Shown here piece by piece: positions 18,397-25,944 of a stretch of 64,000 bases of DNA; the first letter of the stretch is position 1, and each line of letters opens with the position of its first letter. The translations under genes were made by a program, and so were the position numbers. Origin of the DNA: Chloroflexota bacterium (lineage in GTDB: Bacteria; Chloroflexota; Anaerolineae; Anaerolineales; Villigracilaceae); contig JACPYX010000010.1 in NCBI GenBank assembly GCA_016195815.1, positions 1 through 64,000 on the forward strand. Direction: 5' to 3'. The notes below the pieces were generated by a model that was not told the DNA's origin, ran no database searches, and saw only the letters and a list, made by a program, of their open reading frames with translations.

Positions 18397-18447
18397 ATAT
18401 TTACACTTCCGGTAATAAGTGTTAGTATGGGGTAACTATATTTACAC
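18397..18447. promoter_or_regulatory. Repeat and near-palindrome upstream of the Fic gene (candidate operator)
   Basis: ATATTTACAC occurs twice in direct orientation (18397-18406 and 18438-18447). Between them lies TTACACTT...AAGTGTTA, an imperfect palindrome (7 of 8 pairs) around 18401-18424. The block lies 20 nt before ATG 18468, within the intergenic region shared with the divergent cpa operon, and is AT-rich compared with its surroundings. It looks like a binding site for a dimeric regulator. Confidence 0.45.
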
Positions 18448-18467
18448 ATCGAAAAACGGCTGGAATT

Positions 18468-19625
18468 ATGGAACCCAAAACATTCCGTGACCCCAAGGCT
18501 GGGCGAGCCATCCGTACCCACACCGGGTACTGGGCATTCCTCCCGTCGCCTCTCCCTCCAGAACTATCCTGGTCTACTGAGCTCGTCTCGGCCCTATCTG
18601 ATGCAGAGCGGGAGTTGAGCAAACTGACCACGCTGGCGGGCAGCTTTCCTTTCCCCGGATTGCTCATTCAGCCCTTCATGCGCCAGGAGGCCGTTTTATC
18701 CTCGCGCATCGAGGGAACGCGCGCTTCCCTGGAGGACCTGTACAAATACGAATCTGCCCAGCTCTCCTTCTTGGAGCAAGGCGACGACGTGCGCGAAGTC
18801 TACAACTACGTGCGCGCGCTGGATTATGGCCTGCAACGATTGGAGACTCTACCCGTCAGCCTGCGTTTGATCCGGGAACTCCATGCGAAACTGCTGGAAG
18901 ACGTGCGCGGTGGAAAGCTGACGCCAGGGAAATTCCGCCGGACGCAGAATTGGATCGGCCCAGCTGGAAGCACACCAAACAGCGCGAAGTATGTCCCGCC
19001 GCCTGTGGACGAGATGCACCTTGCCTTGGATGCGTTGGAGAAATTCATCCACCGCGATATAGATATGCCTGTGCTGGCCCGCGCCGGCCTGATCCATTAC
19101 CAGTTCGAAGCGGTCCATCCCTTCCTGGATGGCAACGGCCGGGTGGGCCGCTTGTTGATCATCTTACTCTTGTGCGAATGGGGACTCCTGCCACAACCGC
19201 TGCTCAACCTGAGCGTTTACTTTGAGCACTATCGCCAGGAGTATTACGATCATCTGCTGGCAGTCTCCCAGCGCGGCAAATGGGAGGAATGGCTGCGCTT
19301 CTTCTTCCGAGGTGTCAGCACGCAGGCGCAGGACAGCGTGCTACGCATGACTCGTCTGCAAGGCATTCGCACAAGCTACGAGGAGTTCGTGAGGTCCGAT
19401 CGCAATCCGATCCGCATGGCCGAGGTCGTTGATTTCCTGTTCACCCGCCCTATCCTCACCGCCAGCCAGCTGGCATCCGGGTTGAATATTCCGTTCAAGA
19501 CCGCCGGGCAATACATTGAGAAATTAGTACAGGCCGGTGTCCTGCGCGAGATTACCGGTCACGCGCGCAACCGCATCTATCGCGCGGACGAGATTCTGAA
19601 AGCATTGGGAAGTTTGGAAAAATAA
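18468..19625 (+). CDS. Fic-domain AMP-transferase with N-terminal inhibitory helix (385 aa)
   Basis: The Fic motif HPFLDGNGRVGR is complete (217-228), with the catalytic His217. The inhibitory motif SSRIEG (S78-E82-G83) is in front of the core, which makes this a class II Fic protein kept silent by its own Glu82. An N-terminal Fic/DOC_N-like region (about 15-100) precedes the core, and the C-terminus (about 300-385) has a winged-helix pattern (TASQLASGLNIPFKTAGQYI). Fic enzymes transfer AMP to Ser, Thr or Tyr of target proteins. This single-gene, HTH-tailed type is common and may regulate itself. It stands alone, divergent from the cpa operon, with a candidate operator upstream. It may be cargo. 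Confidence 0.9.
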   Translation: MEPKTFRDPKAGRAIRTHTGYWAFLPSPLPPELSWSTELVSALSDAERELSKLTTLAGSFPFPGLLIQPFMRQEAVLSSRIEGTRASLEDLYKYESAQLSFLEQGDDVREVYNYVRALDYGLQRLETLPVSLRLIRELHAKLLEDVRGGKLTPGKFRRTQNWIGPAGSTPNSAKYVPPPVDEMHLALDALEKFIHRDIDMPVLARAGLIHYQFEAVHPFLDGNGRVGRLLIILLLCEWGLLPQPLLNLSVYFEHYRQEYYDHLLAVSQRGKWEEWLRFFFRGVSTQAQDSVLRMTRLQGIRTSYEEFVRSDRNPIRMAEVVDFLFTRPILTASQLASGLNIPFKTAGQYIEKLVQAGVLREITGHARNRIYRADEILKALGSLEK

Positions 19626-19668
19626 TCTGAGATTTTCAAGACTGCGCTAATGCTAAGACGGAGGCTAT

Positions 19669-19860
19669 ATGAAGCCTAGAAGAATTCTTCTTATGTTCAT
19701 GGCTGCATGGTTGTCGTAGGTAGCCTGCAACAGTATCCAACAAGCACCCACGCCCGCCAGCTTTGCCGGCAATCAAAATTTCGGTACCGATTTCAGAATA
19801 GCGAACGGCTTCTTACTGTTCAGCGTTAGCCAAATCGAAATCCTTAAAGTTCCCGGATGA
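19669..19860 (+). pseudogene. Small lipoprotein-like frame broken by an in-frame TAG
   Basis: A GGAGG ribosome site (ACGGAGGCTAT) precedes ATG 19669. The frame reads MKPRRILLMFMAAWLS, TAG (19717-19719), then VACNSIQQAPTPASFAG and continues to TGA at 19858-19860. The first part is a lipoprotein signal with a Cys just after the stop (VAC), so the stop lies inside the signal peptide and a functional protein would need read-through. Total length would be 63 codons. No family is recognised. I count it as a decayed gene. Confidence 0.45.
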
Positions 19861-19926
19861 ATTGCGTCTGTCTGTCTGGTCAATTCATTACGAACCATAT
19901 TACGGTCGGATTTTGTACAAGAAGGT

Positions 19927-19979
19927 CGCGAAGACAAGCCAGCGGGGGTCTGTCAGGACTCGGCTGGCTTGTCTTCGCG
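19927..19979. terminator. Perfect 17-bp inverted repeat with 19-nt loop
   Basis: CGCGAAGACAAGCCAGC (19927-19943) pairs perfectly with 19963-19979. It lies 37 bp beyond the stop of the minus-strand secreted phospholipase-D gene and is probably its transcription terminator, although no T-run follows on either strand. It could also be a mobile-element relic. Confidence 0.5.
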
Positions 19980-20016
19980 CGGTTACGCGCAACTGATTAC
20001 TGATTACGGATGCTCG

Positions 20017-22680
20017 TCAATTGCCCGGCGTGGGCGGATTGCGATCCACAAAGTCCACGGAGCAGTCGTTCGTGTCCTGGTTGGCCGGCGAACGCTCAAT
20101 CGAGTGACCGGTCGCGACGCCAGGGTGTGGCGTGACGCCAGGATAGACACCGGCCTCATAGGTCGCTACATCCACAGGAACGTCCGAACCGTTCAGCAAA
20201 AGAACTTCATCGCCTGTATTGCTCAACGAAATCGTGCCTGTGGCCCAGGCAGAGTACACGCTCATATTCGGCACGGAGGCGTCCGTCTCAAGCACTTCAT
20301 AGGTCGGGTTGAAACCGTACAGCGCGAAGAAACCGGTGGCTTTCAACGCCACGCTGATCTTCTGCCCCACGCCGAGGCTGGATCCGGCTGGGAAGCGATA
20401 CATGCCCTCCGTACCGCCCTGCGTCTCTTCATCGCCGAGTTTATAGTTGCTCAGGTCAATCGTCGAGGAAGTCGGGTTGTAAATCTCGATCCACTCTTCG
20501 TCCGAGTCGGTGCCGGGCGTGTCGTAGAAGACTTCGCTGATGAGTGGATTTTGAGGTCCGGAAGGAGTCGAAGTAAACGTCGGTGTGGGTGTATTGGTTG
20601 GAAGAGGCGTCGGTGTATTCGCGACAGGTGTCGTCGGTGTCGGCGTCGGCAGTATTGATCCGCCGCCAGAGACGGTCCAATCGTAGTTAAAGACCTGCGC
20701 CAGATAGTTGTAGCCGTCTGTGGAACGGACTTGCACGGCCACTTCGCGATTGTTCTTGGTCGAGTTCTCCGAGCCGTTGATCGAGCCAGTGTGAGTCCAG
20801 CCCTGCGTCCCGTCCCAGACCAGCACCATCTTGTTGTGGATGCCCGTGCCGGTTGGGTTGCCGACCAGACATTGCAAGTCGAGCGATTCAGAAGAGGCAA
20901 TGCCGTTCACATAGGTGCAGGTCGCGGCATTGCTGCGCGGATCGGTGGGCGTATCGTAGAACGAATCCAGCAGGATGCGGACTTTTGCGCCGCGGCGGGC
21001 CGCGGTGATATAGGCTTCAAGCCGGATGTTCGGGTCAGCCGTTGGGTTGCTGGTGGAGGGTCCCCAATATTTCTGATCGTAAAGTTGTTCGACGAAGACC
21101 ATGCCTCCCGCCCCGGCGCGTGCCACCATTCCAATCAGCGCATCCTGAGAACGCAGGTCGTTCTCCGGCGATTGGATGACTTCAAAGTCGAAGCTGCCAT
21201 TCAACGCCAGCGGGGTCGGGAATTGAACGGGATAAATCGTCCCACCGGAAATGTACGAGGGGGCGAAGCCGGCCGGAGGGCTGTCGGTCGCGGCGCTCCA
21301 GCGGCGCACGTCGCGATGATTGGCCGGGTCGAGGTCGAGATCAAAAATATCCTGCATGTACGCGATCAACGCGGATGAATCGGTGATGAGATACACGCCG
21401 CGGTTGCCCGAGGTGCCATCGCTTTTATCATCGGCGGGCATCGAGGAATAATTGAGATTCTCGGAACCGGTGAGAAGCGTAACGCCGTCCACGATGGTGA
21501 ACTTGGAATGCTGATAGGCGTAGCGGTCGTGCACGCCGATGGTTGAGTCGGTGAACATGAACCAGCATTGGCCGCCCGCAGCTTCCAATTGCTGGCAGAC
21601 CCATTTCTCCTGATCGGCAATGCCGTTGACCGGTTCGCCTTCCATCAACATTTTCACCTGCACGCCAGCCTGCTGTTTGGCAATCAGCGCGTCGGCGATG
21701 CCGGCATTGTCAATGGTATAGCCTTCGATGTTTATATAGGATGTGGCCTTGTTGATCTCGGCCACATACGCGGCGTAGATGTTGTCCGGCGCGACCGCAT
21801 ACGTGAGGCGCGCGTTCTGCGTGACCTTGAGCGGGAAGAAGAAATGCTCCAAATCCCAGCCGGGATATTGGACCTTCTTGCCGTCCACGTTGTCGTTCGT
21901 GGACTGCGCCCAATCATTGGTCGTGTTTGTGTCTGGCACAGGCAGGCCGGTAATCTCATCCAGTTTGCGATACAGGACCTGACCCTCTTCACCGAAGAAA
22001 CCCTGCGTGTACGGAGAAATGGCCGCGCCGCTCCAGCCCGTTGTGGCCGTATTGCCGCCTTCATAGACAATCGCGTCCACCACCGCATTGGAGGCATCCA
22101 GCAATTGCAATTCATCACCCGTGTTGGCGAGCGTGGGCGCAGTGCCGGTCATATCCGGGACTGCTGGATCGGAGTTCCCGCCATATTCAAAATCGGGCGC
22201 GAAGCCGAACTCGGTGCGGAAGGTCGTGGCTGTTTTTGTTGCCCAAATGCGCTGGCCCGCGGCAAACGAATAGGATGGGAACGTGACCGTGCCTTCTCCG
22301 TCCGTGGCTTTCCAGCCGGATAGATTCACCGTGCTGCCGCTGAGATTAATCAACTCAAAGGCCTCTTCGGGTTCGCCAGTGGTGTAGGTATCGTAATAGA
22401 TGGCGTAAATCAGCACGCCTGCTGGAGCAGGTGCGTTGGTCGCGGTGGGCGTGGGCGAAGAGGTAAAGGTTGAAGTGGGAGTGGATGTAAAGGTGGCGGT
22501 TGGAGTGAACGTAGCTGTGGGAGTAAACGTGTTGGTGGGCGTGGGGGTGCGAGTCGGCGTTTTGGTTGGCTTGGGAGCGGCCAGGGCAGGCTGGTTGACC
22601 AGCGCCGTCGAAGCAATCAACATCATCACAACGCCTAGAATTATCAAACGCGAAAGGAAAGACGCAAACGACCGGTTCAT
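20017..22680 (-). CDS. Secreted phospholipase-D-type phosphodiesterase flanked by lamin-tail domains (887 aa)
   Basis: The start at 22680 is preceded by AGAGGAGA at 6 nt; an in-frame ATG 6 nt upstream overlaps that site. A signal peptide (about 1-34) leads to a Thr/Pro linker (TPTRTPTPTNTFTPT and on, about 35-80), a first lamin-tail (LTD) domain (about 85-215, LINLSGSTVNLSGWKATDG), and a PLD catalytic pair: HSKFTIVDG (about 391) and HNKMVLVWDG (about 615), each an HxK motif. A second Thr/Pro linker and a second LTD (about 735-885, IEIYNPTSSTIDLSNYKLGD) end it. LTD-PLD proteins of Gram-positive-type and Chloroflexota bacteria are secreted nucleases or phosphodiesterases. The gene is alone on its strand, with a long hairpin after it, and may be host rather than element DNA. 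Confidence 0.88.
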   Translation of the reverse strand: MNRSFASFLSRLIILGVVMMLIASTALVNQPALAAPKPTKTPTRTPTPTNTFTPTATFTPTATFTSTPTSTFTSSPTPTATNAPAPAGVLIYAIYYDTYTTGEPEEAFELINLSGSTVNLSGWKATDGEGTVTFPSYSFAAGQRIWATKTATTFRTEFGFAPDFEYGGNSDPAVPDMTGTAPTLANTGDELQLLDASNAVVDAIVYEGGNTATTGWSGAAISPYTQGFFGEEGQVLYRKLDEITGLPVPDTNTTNDWAQSTNDNVDGKKVQYPGWDLEHFFFPLKVTQNARLTYAVAPDNIYAAYVAEINKATSYINIEGYTIDNAGIADALIAKQQAGVQVKMLMEGEPVNGIADQEKWVCQQLEAAGGQCWFMFTDSTIGVHDRYAYQHSKFTIVDGVTLLTGSENLNYSSMPADDKSDGTSGNRGVYLITDSSALIAYMQDIFDLDLDPANHRDVRRWSAATDSPPAGFAPSYISGGTIYPVQFPTPLALNGSFDFEVIQSPENDLRSQDALIGMVARAGAGGMVFVEQLYDQKYWGPSTSNPTADPNIRLEAYITAARRGAKVRILLDSFYDTPTDPRSNAATCTYVNGIASSESLDLQCLVGNPTGTGIHNKMVLVWDGTQGWTHTGSINGSENSTKNNREVAVQVRSTDGYNYLAQVFNYDWTVSGGGSILPTPTPTTPVANTPTPLPTNTPTPTFTSTPSGPQNPLISEVFYDTPGTDSDEEWIEIYNPTSSTIDLSNYKLGDEETQGGTEGMYRFPAGSSLGVGQKISVALKATGFFALYGFNPTYEVLETDASVPNMSVYSAWATGTISLSNTGDEVLLLNGSDVPVDVATYEAGVYPGVTPHPGVATGHSIERSPANQDTNDCSVDFVDRNPPTPGN

Positions 22681-22995
22681 GAGCATTCTCCTCTGCTAAA
22701 GTTGGATTTGAGCCAAGTTTACAACAAAATCAGCCCTTGGAAATCCACCATTTGAATGATCTGCCACGAGAATTGGGGCTACAGCAGGATCAAGATAACC
22801 AAACTATATGGATGTCGCCAGACGCTACTATGTGCAACAACAGTGCTGGCCGGTATTCTATATGGGAGCATGGAAATCCAATAGTTGGGTGAACGTGATC
22901 GACAGGTTGATAGGAACCAAATCCACCCATAGGTAAGAGGGGCGTGAAAACATGATGTACGAAGGCAAATTGAATTGTTTTGCCGCCTACGTGCT

Positions 22996-23023
22996 TTGAC
23001 AGATTCCCACATATCCATATAAT
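22996..23023 (+). promoter_or_regulatory. Consensus sigma-70 promoter
   Basis: TTGACA (22996-23001) and TATAAT (23018-23023) both match the consensus fully, with 16 nt between them. No open frame of useful length follows on the plus strand before the hairpin at 23431, so the transcript may be a regulatory RNA or the leader of the replication module. Confidence 0.6.
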
Positions 23024-23029
23024 CCGCAC

Positions 23030-23480
23030 TGTTCCTACTTTCCACAATCCATTCCCTCTTTCCAAGAAGCCTGGCAAACGCCGGGCTTCTACCGTTGTCT
23101 GACGATCCCATCTTCCTACAAATGAAAGGAAACCATATTAACGAATTCAATAAATAAAACGATCCCATCTCTCTATCAAAGTCAACAGGTAACGAGCATA
23201 CTGGATCAAATTGCCCGAATCGCAAGGATAATTCATGAGCCAATGGAAAGCAGGAACATAGACTCCTCACCAACAGGCAGTTTGAGATCTGCTCGATATG
23301 CTCGTGACGTTGCCCGACACAGTTCGAATTGGGCGGACTGTATCGGCGATGAACGCGCAGATATAAACCGTTCGTTCCCTTGAAAGGAGGTTCTATCAAC
23401 CAAGATCACAACTGAATATCCCCACCAAGCAAAAACGGGTGCTGTCCTGGATTTTCCCAGGACAGCGCCCGTTTTCGTTT
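23030..23480 (+). ncRNA. Candidate non-coding RNA between promoter and terminator
   Basis: A perfect promoter starts transcription near 23030 and a strong terminator hairpin lies at 23431-23474. The only plus-strand frames between are 11 and 8 codons long. The roughly 450-nt transcript could be a stable RNA, or the untranslated leader of the gene at 23564 if the hairpin is read through. No known RNA family is recognised. Confidence 0.3.
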
Positions 23481-23484
23481 TCCA
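23431..23484 (+). terminator. Strong intrinsic terminator hairpin
   Basis: AAAACGGGTGCTGTCCTGG (23431-23449) pairs with 23456-23474 with a single mismatch around a 6-nt loop, and TTTTCGTTTT closes the 3' side. It ends 89 nt before the first gene of the replication module. Confidence 0.7.
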
Positions 23485-23563
23485 GCGAGGACTCGTCGGG
23501 GTGAGAGGCCCGATAAAAAGCGAAATCGTCCAGCGGCAACTGGGCGATTTCAAAGGTCGAACA

Positions 23564-23794
23564 ATGTACAACACGAATGATACCACAACCAGCAAGACCG
23601 TCAAGATTTTTTCGCCATTCCGCCTGAATGCCGCACAACGCAAAGTGCTGGCGGACGGCAAATTGCTCAACGTCGCAGTACCCGCCGGGCGACAGCAGGG
23701 AGACTACCTGTACTCCGCCACCGTTACACTGCTGCACGAGGACTCGGCGGTGTACACCACGGCGCCCGCCTGGGCAAGCGTCGAAATCCGATGA
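23564..23794 (+). CDS. Small unknown protein at the head of the replication module (76 aa)
   Basis: The start ATG 23564 (MYNTNDTTTSKTVKIF) follows a weak AAAGGT site. The protein is mostly beta in character (RKVLADGKLLNVAVPAGRQQ, DYLYSATVTLL) with no Cys or membrane helix and ends WASVEIR. No family is recognised. A frame further upstream from GTG 23501 is less likely because it runs close to the terminator. The gene lies some 240 bp before the primase on the same strand. Confidence 0.5.
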   Translation: MYNTNDTTTSKTVKIFSPFRLNAAQRKVLADGKLLNVAVPAGRQQGDYLYSATVTLLHEDSAVYTTAPAWASVEIR

Positions 23795-24034
23795 GCAAAT
23801 ACCGACACGCTGGTCCACGCGGACGCGTGATCATGAACTCTCCTTGGACACATTTAACAATTCCAAACAAGGAGACTGATCCTGCGAACCTTCGCAACGT
23901 TACTCATCCTGGTCGCTACCGCCGCCTGCCAGCCTCATCACTGGTTTATAACGCTCACGGCTTTCCTCCCCCATTAACTGGGCGGATGGTTCACAAACGA
24001 AAACCCCAATCAAGAGGAGGTCGAAGGAAAGGAC

Positions 24035-25063
24035 ATGGAAGATATCTTATCCGCCGCCGAAGAAATTCTGGGAACGGCGGTTCGAGTGGAACGCCACCGC
24101 GATTGGGCCATCTTCTGGTGTCCTTTCCATAACGATGCAAGCCGAGAAGGCCAGGGCGGACATCCCAACTTCGGCGTCCACCTCGTGAAGGGATACTGGA
24201 AGTGTCTGCGCTGCGGAGCCACAGGCGGTTCTCTGAATACCCTGCGAAAGAAATTGGGGCAGGACTGGAAGCCGACTGTATCGGTAATGACGCCGAGACG
24301 CCCACCCGGGCCGCCGACACACCGTTCGTGCCGCGAGCACGACGGTGCGAGACGGCAAGTGCAGATGCTGGATGAGGCCATGTCGGAAGCGCGTTCGTGC
24401 GTCCAACGTTCGCCCGCATGGGCTTATCTTTCGCAACGCGGTGTGCTTCCTTACACGGCGCTTGTATATGGATTGGGATATGGCATTTCTGTACCAAGAG
24501 TCCATCGTGAGATCATTCAAGCGGCAAGGCAATCGATGATGGTACGCCGCGACGGCATCTGGTTGTGGGCGGGTGGCGTGGTGTACGCCGATCCACCGAC
24601 ACAGCCAACCGTGATGAATGTGCGTTACATCCCTGAAGAGCAATTGCCAAAGGGCACGCGCAGTTTCAAACCCGAGAAGAATCACAAGACCTGGGGCAAC
24701 CGCGTGCAACCACTTGGCAGCTGGCGCATTACACAAGCTACGCGCACAGTGATCGTACTCGAAGGCTTGTTCGACATGCTCATCACCGCGCAGAAGTTGC
24801 ACCAGCTCGGGCGCGATGCCGACACGGTCGCAGTGTACACCAACGGTGCCAGTCCATCCGCAAAAATACACCGATGGTTCAGCGAACATGGCGATTACGA
24901 ATACGTGTTGCTGCGCGACCCGGATAAGGCTGGAGTCGAGTGGGCGCAAACCGTATCGGCATCCATCCGAGGCGGCGGCGCGAAAGTGCGCACGCTCAAA
25001 CCACCTGACCATCTCGATCCGGACGAAGCCATCCTGAATGGATGGTGGCTGTCCGCCATCTAA
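24035..25063 (+). CDS. DNA primase-like protein with CHC2 zinc finger and Toprim domain (342 aa)
   Basis: The N-terminus carries a CHC2-type zinc finger: C29 and H32 in CPFHND and C57/C60 in CLRCG. The C-terminal half has a Toprim fold with VIVLEGLFDML (conserved Glu) and LLRDPDKAG (Asp pair), the metal site of DnaG-type primases. At 342 aa it lacks the helicase-binding C-terminal domain of DnaG, as in plasmid and phage primases and gp4-like proteins. A GAAGGAAAGG site precedes the ATG. It probably makes primers for the element's own replication or for complementary-strand synthesis after transfer. It is followed by a terminator hairpin and the SSB and clamp genes. Confidence 0.85.
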   Translation: MEDILSAAEEILGTAVRVERHRDWAIFWCPFHNDASREGQGGHPNFGVHLVKGYWKCLRCGATGGSLNTLRKKLGQDWKPTVSVMTPRRPPGPPTHRSCREHDGARRQVQMLDEAMSEARSCVQRSPAWAYLSQRGVLPYTALVYGLGYGISVPRVHREIIQAARQSMMVRRDGIWLWAGGVVYADPPTQPTVMNVRYIPEEQLPKGTRSFKPEKNHKTWGNRVQPLGSWRITQATRTVIVLEGLFDMLITAQKLHQLGRDADTVAVYTNGASPSAKIHRWFSEHGDYEYVLLRDPDKAGVEWAQTVSASIRGGGAKVRTLKPPDHLDPDEAILNGWWLSAI

Positions 25064-25080
25064 TCCATCCCATTCCCTGT

Positions 25081-25111
25081 ATCGGGGAGCGATAACCCAT
25101 CGCTCCCCGAT
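25081..25111 (+). terminator. Intercistronic hairpin after the primase gene
   Basis: ATCGGGGAGCGAT (25081-25093) pairs perfectly with 25099-25111 around AACCC, followed by TTCATTT. It ends 25 nt before the next start codon, leaving room for a ribosome site but not for a promoter. Confidence 0.65.
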
Positions 25112-25136
25112 TTCATTTCCCCAAGGAGAACAAATC

Positions 25137-25277
25137 ATGTCAACGTTCACTCTCATCGCTATTCTGATCGCAGCTCTCTTCCTGGGCTGGGCGGTCTGGT
25201 TCGTGATCGCCATGATCCACTATATCGCGTCCGGCCAGTACGAAGTGGATAAACGCCTGCGCGATATCTGCCGCTGA
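25137..25277 (+). CDS. Small single-pass membrane protein (46 aa)
   Basis: AAGGAGAACAAATC precedes ATG 25137. The product is MSTFTLIAILIAALFLGW followed by more hydrophobic residues to about 32, then a charged tail YEVDKRLRDICR. It is likely a one-helix membrane peptide. No family is recognised. It lies between a terminator-like hairpin and the SSB gene, 24 nt from the latter. The good ribosome site makes translation likely despite the size. Confidence 0.55.
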   Translation: MSTFTLIAILIAALFLGWAVWFVIAMIHYIASGQYEVDKRLRDICR

Positions 25278-25301
25278 ACCAAATTCAACAAGGAGAAAAC
25301 A

Positions 25302-25715
25302 ATGTCCAAGCAATACAACAAAACTATGTTCATAGGTCATCTCGGCACCGACCCGGAGATGCGCTATACACCCTCCGGCAATCCAGTGACGTCCTTCAAC
25401 GTTGCCAACAATGACCAGTACGCCAACGACAAGGGTGAAGTCATCAAGACCACAACCTGGTTCCGCTGTACTGCCTGGGGCAAACAGGCGGAGGTGTGCA
25501 ACCAGTACCTTCACAAAGGGAGCAAGGTGTTGATCGAAGGATGCCTGACGCCCGATAAAGCCACGGGGCATCCGCGCATCTGGCTCCGTCAGGATGGCAC
25601 GGCTACGGCGGATTACGAACTCAAAGTATCAGAGATTCATTTCCTGGATAGTAAGAACGGTAGCGAACCTTCTGTGGCGCAGATTGATCCTGTGGAAGAT
25701 GGTGTTCCGTACTAG
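25302..25715 (+). CDS. ssb: Single-stranded DNA-binding protein (137 aa)
   Basis: An OB-fold SSB: the N-terminus FIGHLGTDPEMRYTPSG, the central TTWFRCTAWGKQAEV and the strand KGSKVLIEGCL are the family's hallmarks. The C-terminus ends EDGVPY, keeping an acidic/Pro tip similar to the DDDIPF tail that recruits partners, though shorter. AAGGAG lies 9 nt before the ATG. It protects single strands in replication or during conjugative transfer. It precedes a terminator-like hairpin and the clamp gene, which fits an element-encoded replication set. Confidence 0.95.
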   Translation: MSKQYNKTMFIGHLGTDPEMRYTPSGNPVTSFNVANNDQYANDKGEVIKTTTWFRCTAWGKQAEVCNQYLHKGSKVLIEGCLTPDKATGHPRIWLRQDGTATADYELKVSEIHFLDSKNGSEPSVAQIDPVEDGVPY

Positions 25716-25728
25716 CCCATCATGTCAC

Positions 25729-25761
25729 GAGTGGCAGTCCATTAAGACTGCCACTCTTTTT
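25729..25761 (+). terminator. Intrinsic terminator after ssb
   Basis: GAGTGGCAGT (25729-25738) pairs with 25747-25756, loop of 8 nt, followed by TTTTT. It ends 17 nt before the ATG of the next gene, whose ribosome site (TGGAGA) directly abuts the U-tract. Confidence 0.75.
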
Positions 25762-25773
25762 GGAGACCATCCA

Positions 25774-25944
25774 ATGAACGCCGAACAACTCCGTTCCCTT
25801 GCCCGCATCCTGGACTATCTCGCACAGGATGAACATGACCACTTTGAATGCGCCTCGCCTGAGAAACGCACAAACCATATTTATCTGGATGTCCTGATTC
25901 TGCAGGGCTATCTGGAACAGCAAAAAGGAGAATCCAACCCATGA
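25774..25944 (+). CDS. Small unknown helical protein (56 aa)
   Basis: TGGAGA stands 8 nt before ATG 25774. The product MNAEQLRSLARILDYLAQDE is acidic and helical, with LDVLILQGYLEQQ near the end; no Cys motif or membrane helix. Its stop overlaps the start of the sliding-clamp gene (ATGA at 25941-25944), so both are translated together. It could be a small partner or regulator of the clamp. No family is recognised. Confidence 0.55.
   Translation: MNAEQLRSLARILDYLAQDEHDHFECASPEKRTNHIYLDVLILQGYLEQQKGESNP

Larger units (their letters stand above)
22681..23563. other. Gene-free interval with promoter and terminator
   Basis: No convincing protein gene is seen in these 880 bp. Minus-strand frames up to 206 codons exist but have Cys/Arg-rich, family-less translations without ribosome sites. 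The interval holds a consensus promoter (22996-23023), an orphan AAAGGAGGT at about 23383 with no start codon after it, and a strong hairpin at 23431-23474. It separates the secreted PLD gene from the replication module. Confidence 0.6.

Noticed and set aside
212-19860. Recoding of TAG as an amino acid in this genome
   Set aside because: Several clear genes end normally with TAG (ssb at 25715, radC at 27903), so TAG is a working stop; the three interruptions are more simply decay or local read-through.
19626-20016. tRNA or att site in the Fic-PLD interval
   Set aside because: No cloverleaf or direct repeat matching a window edge was found; only the broken lipoprotein frame and a 17-bp hairpin are there.
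22779-23399. Minus-strand frame of 206 codons, and overlapping frames to 23818
   Set aside because: Cys/Arg/Ser-rich translation without family resemblance, no ribosome site, and it crosses a terminator; treated as non-coding.
23876-23977. Lipoprotein-like frame (LRTFATLLILVATAAC) behind AAGGAG
   Set aside because: Only a CTG start is available (23882, or 23876 too close to the ribosome site) and it has 33 codons or fewer; suggestive but not supported.
24047-25213. Long minus-strand frame of 388 codons opposite the primase
   Set aside because: Antisense shadow of a clear primase gene; its translation shows no family pattern.
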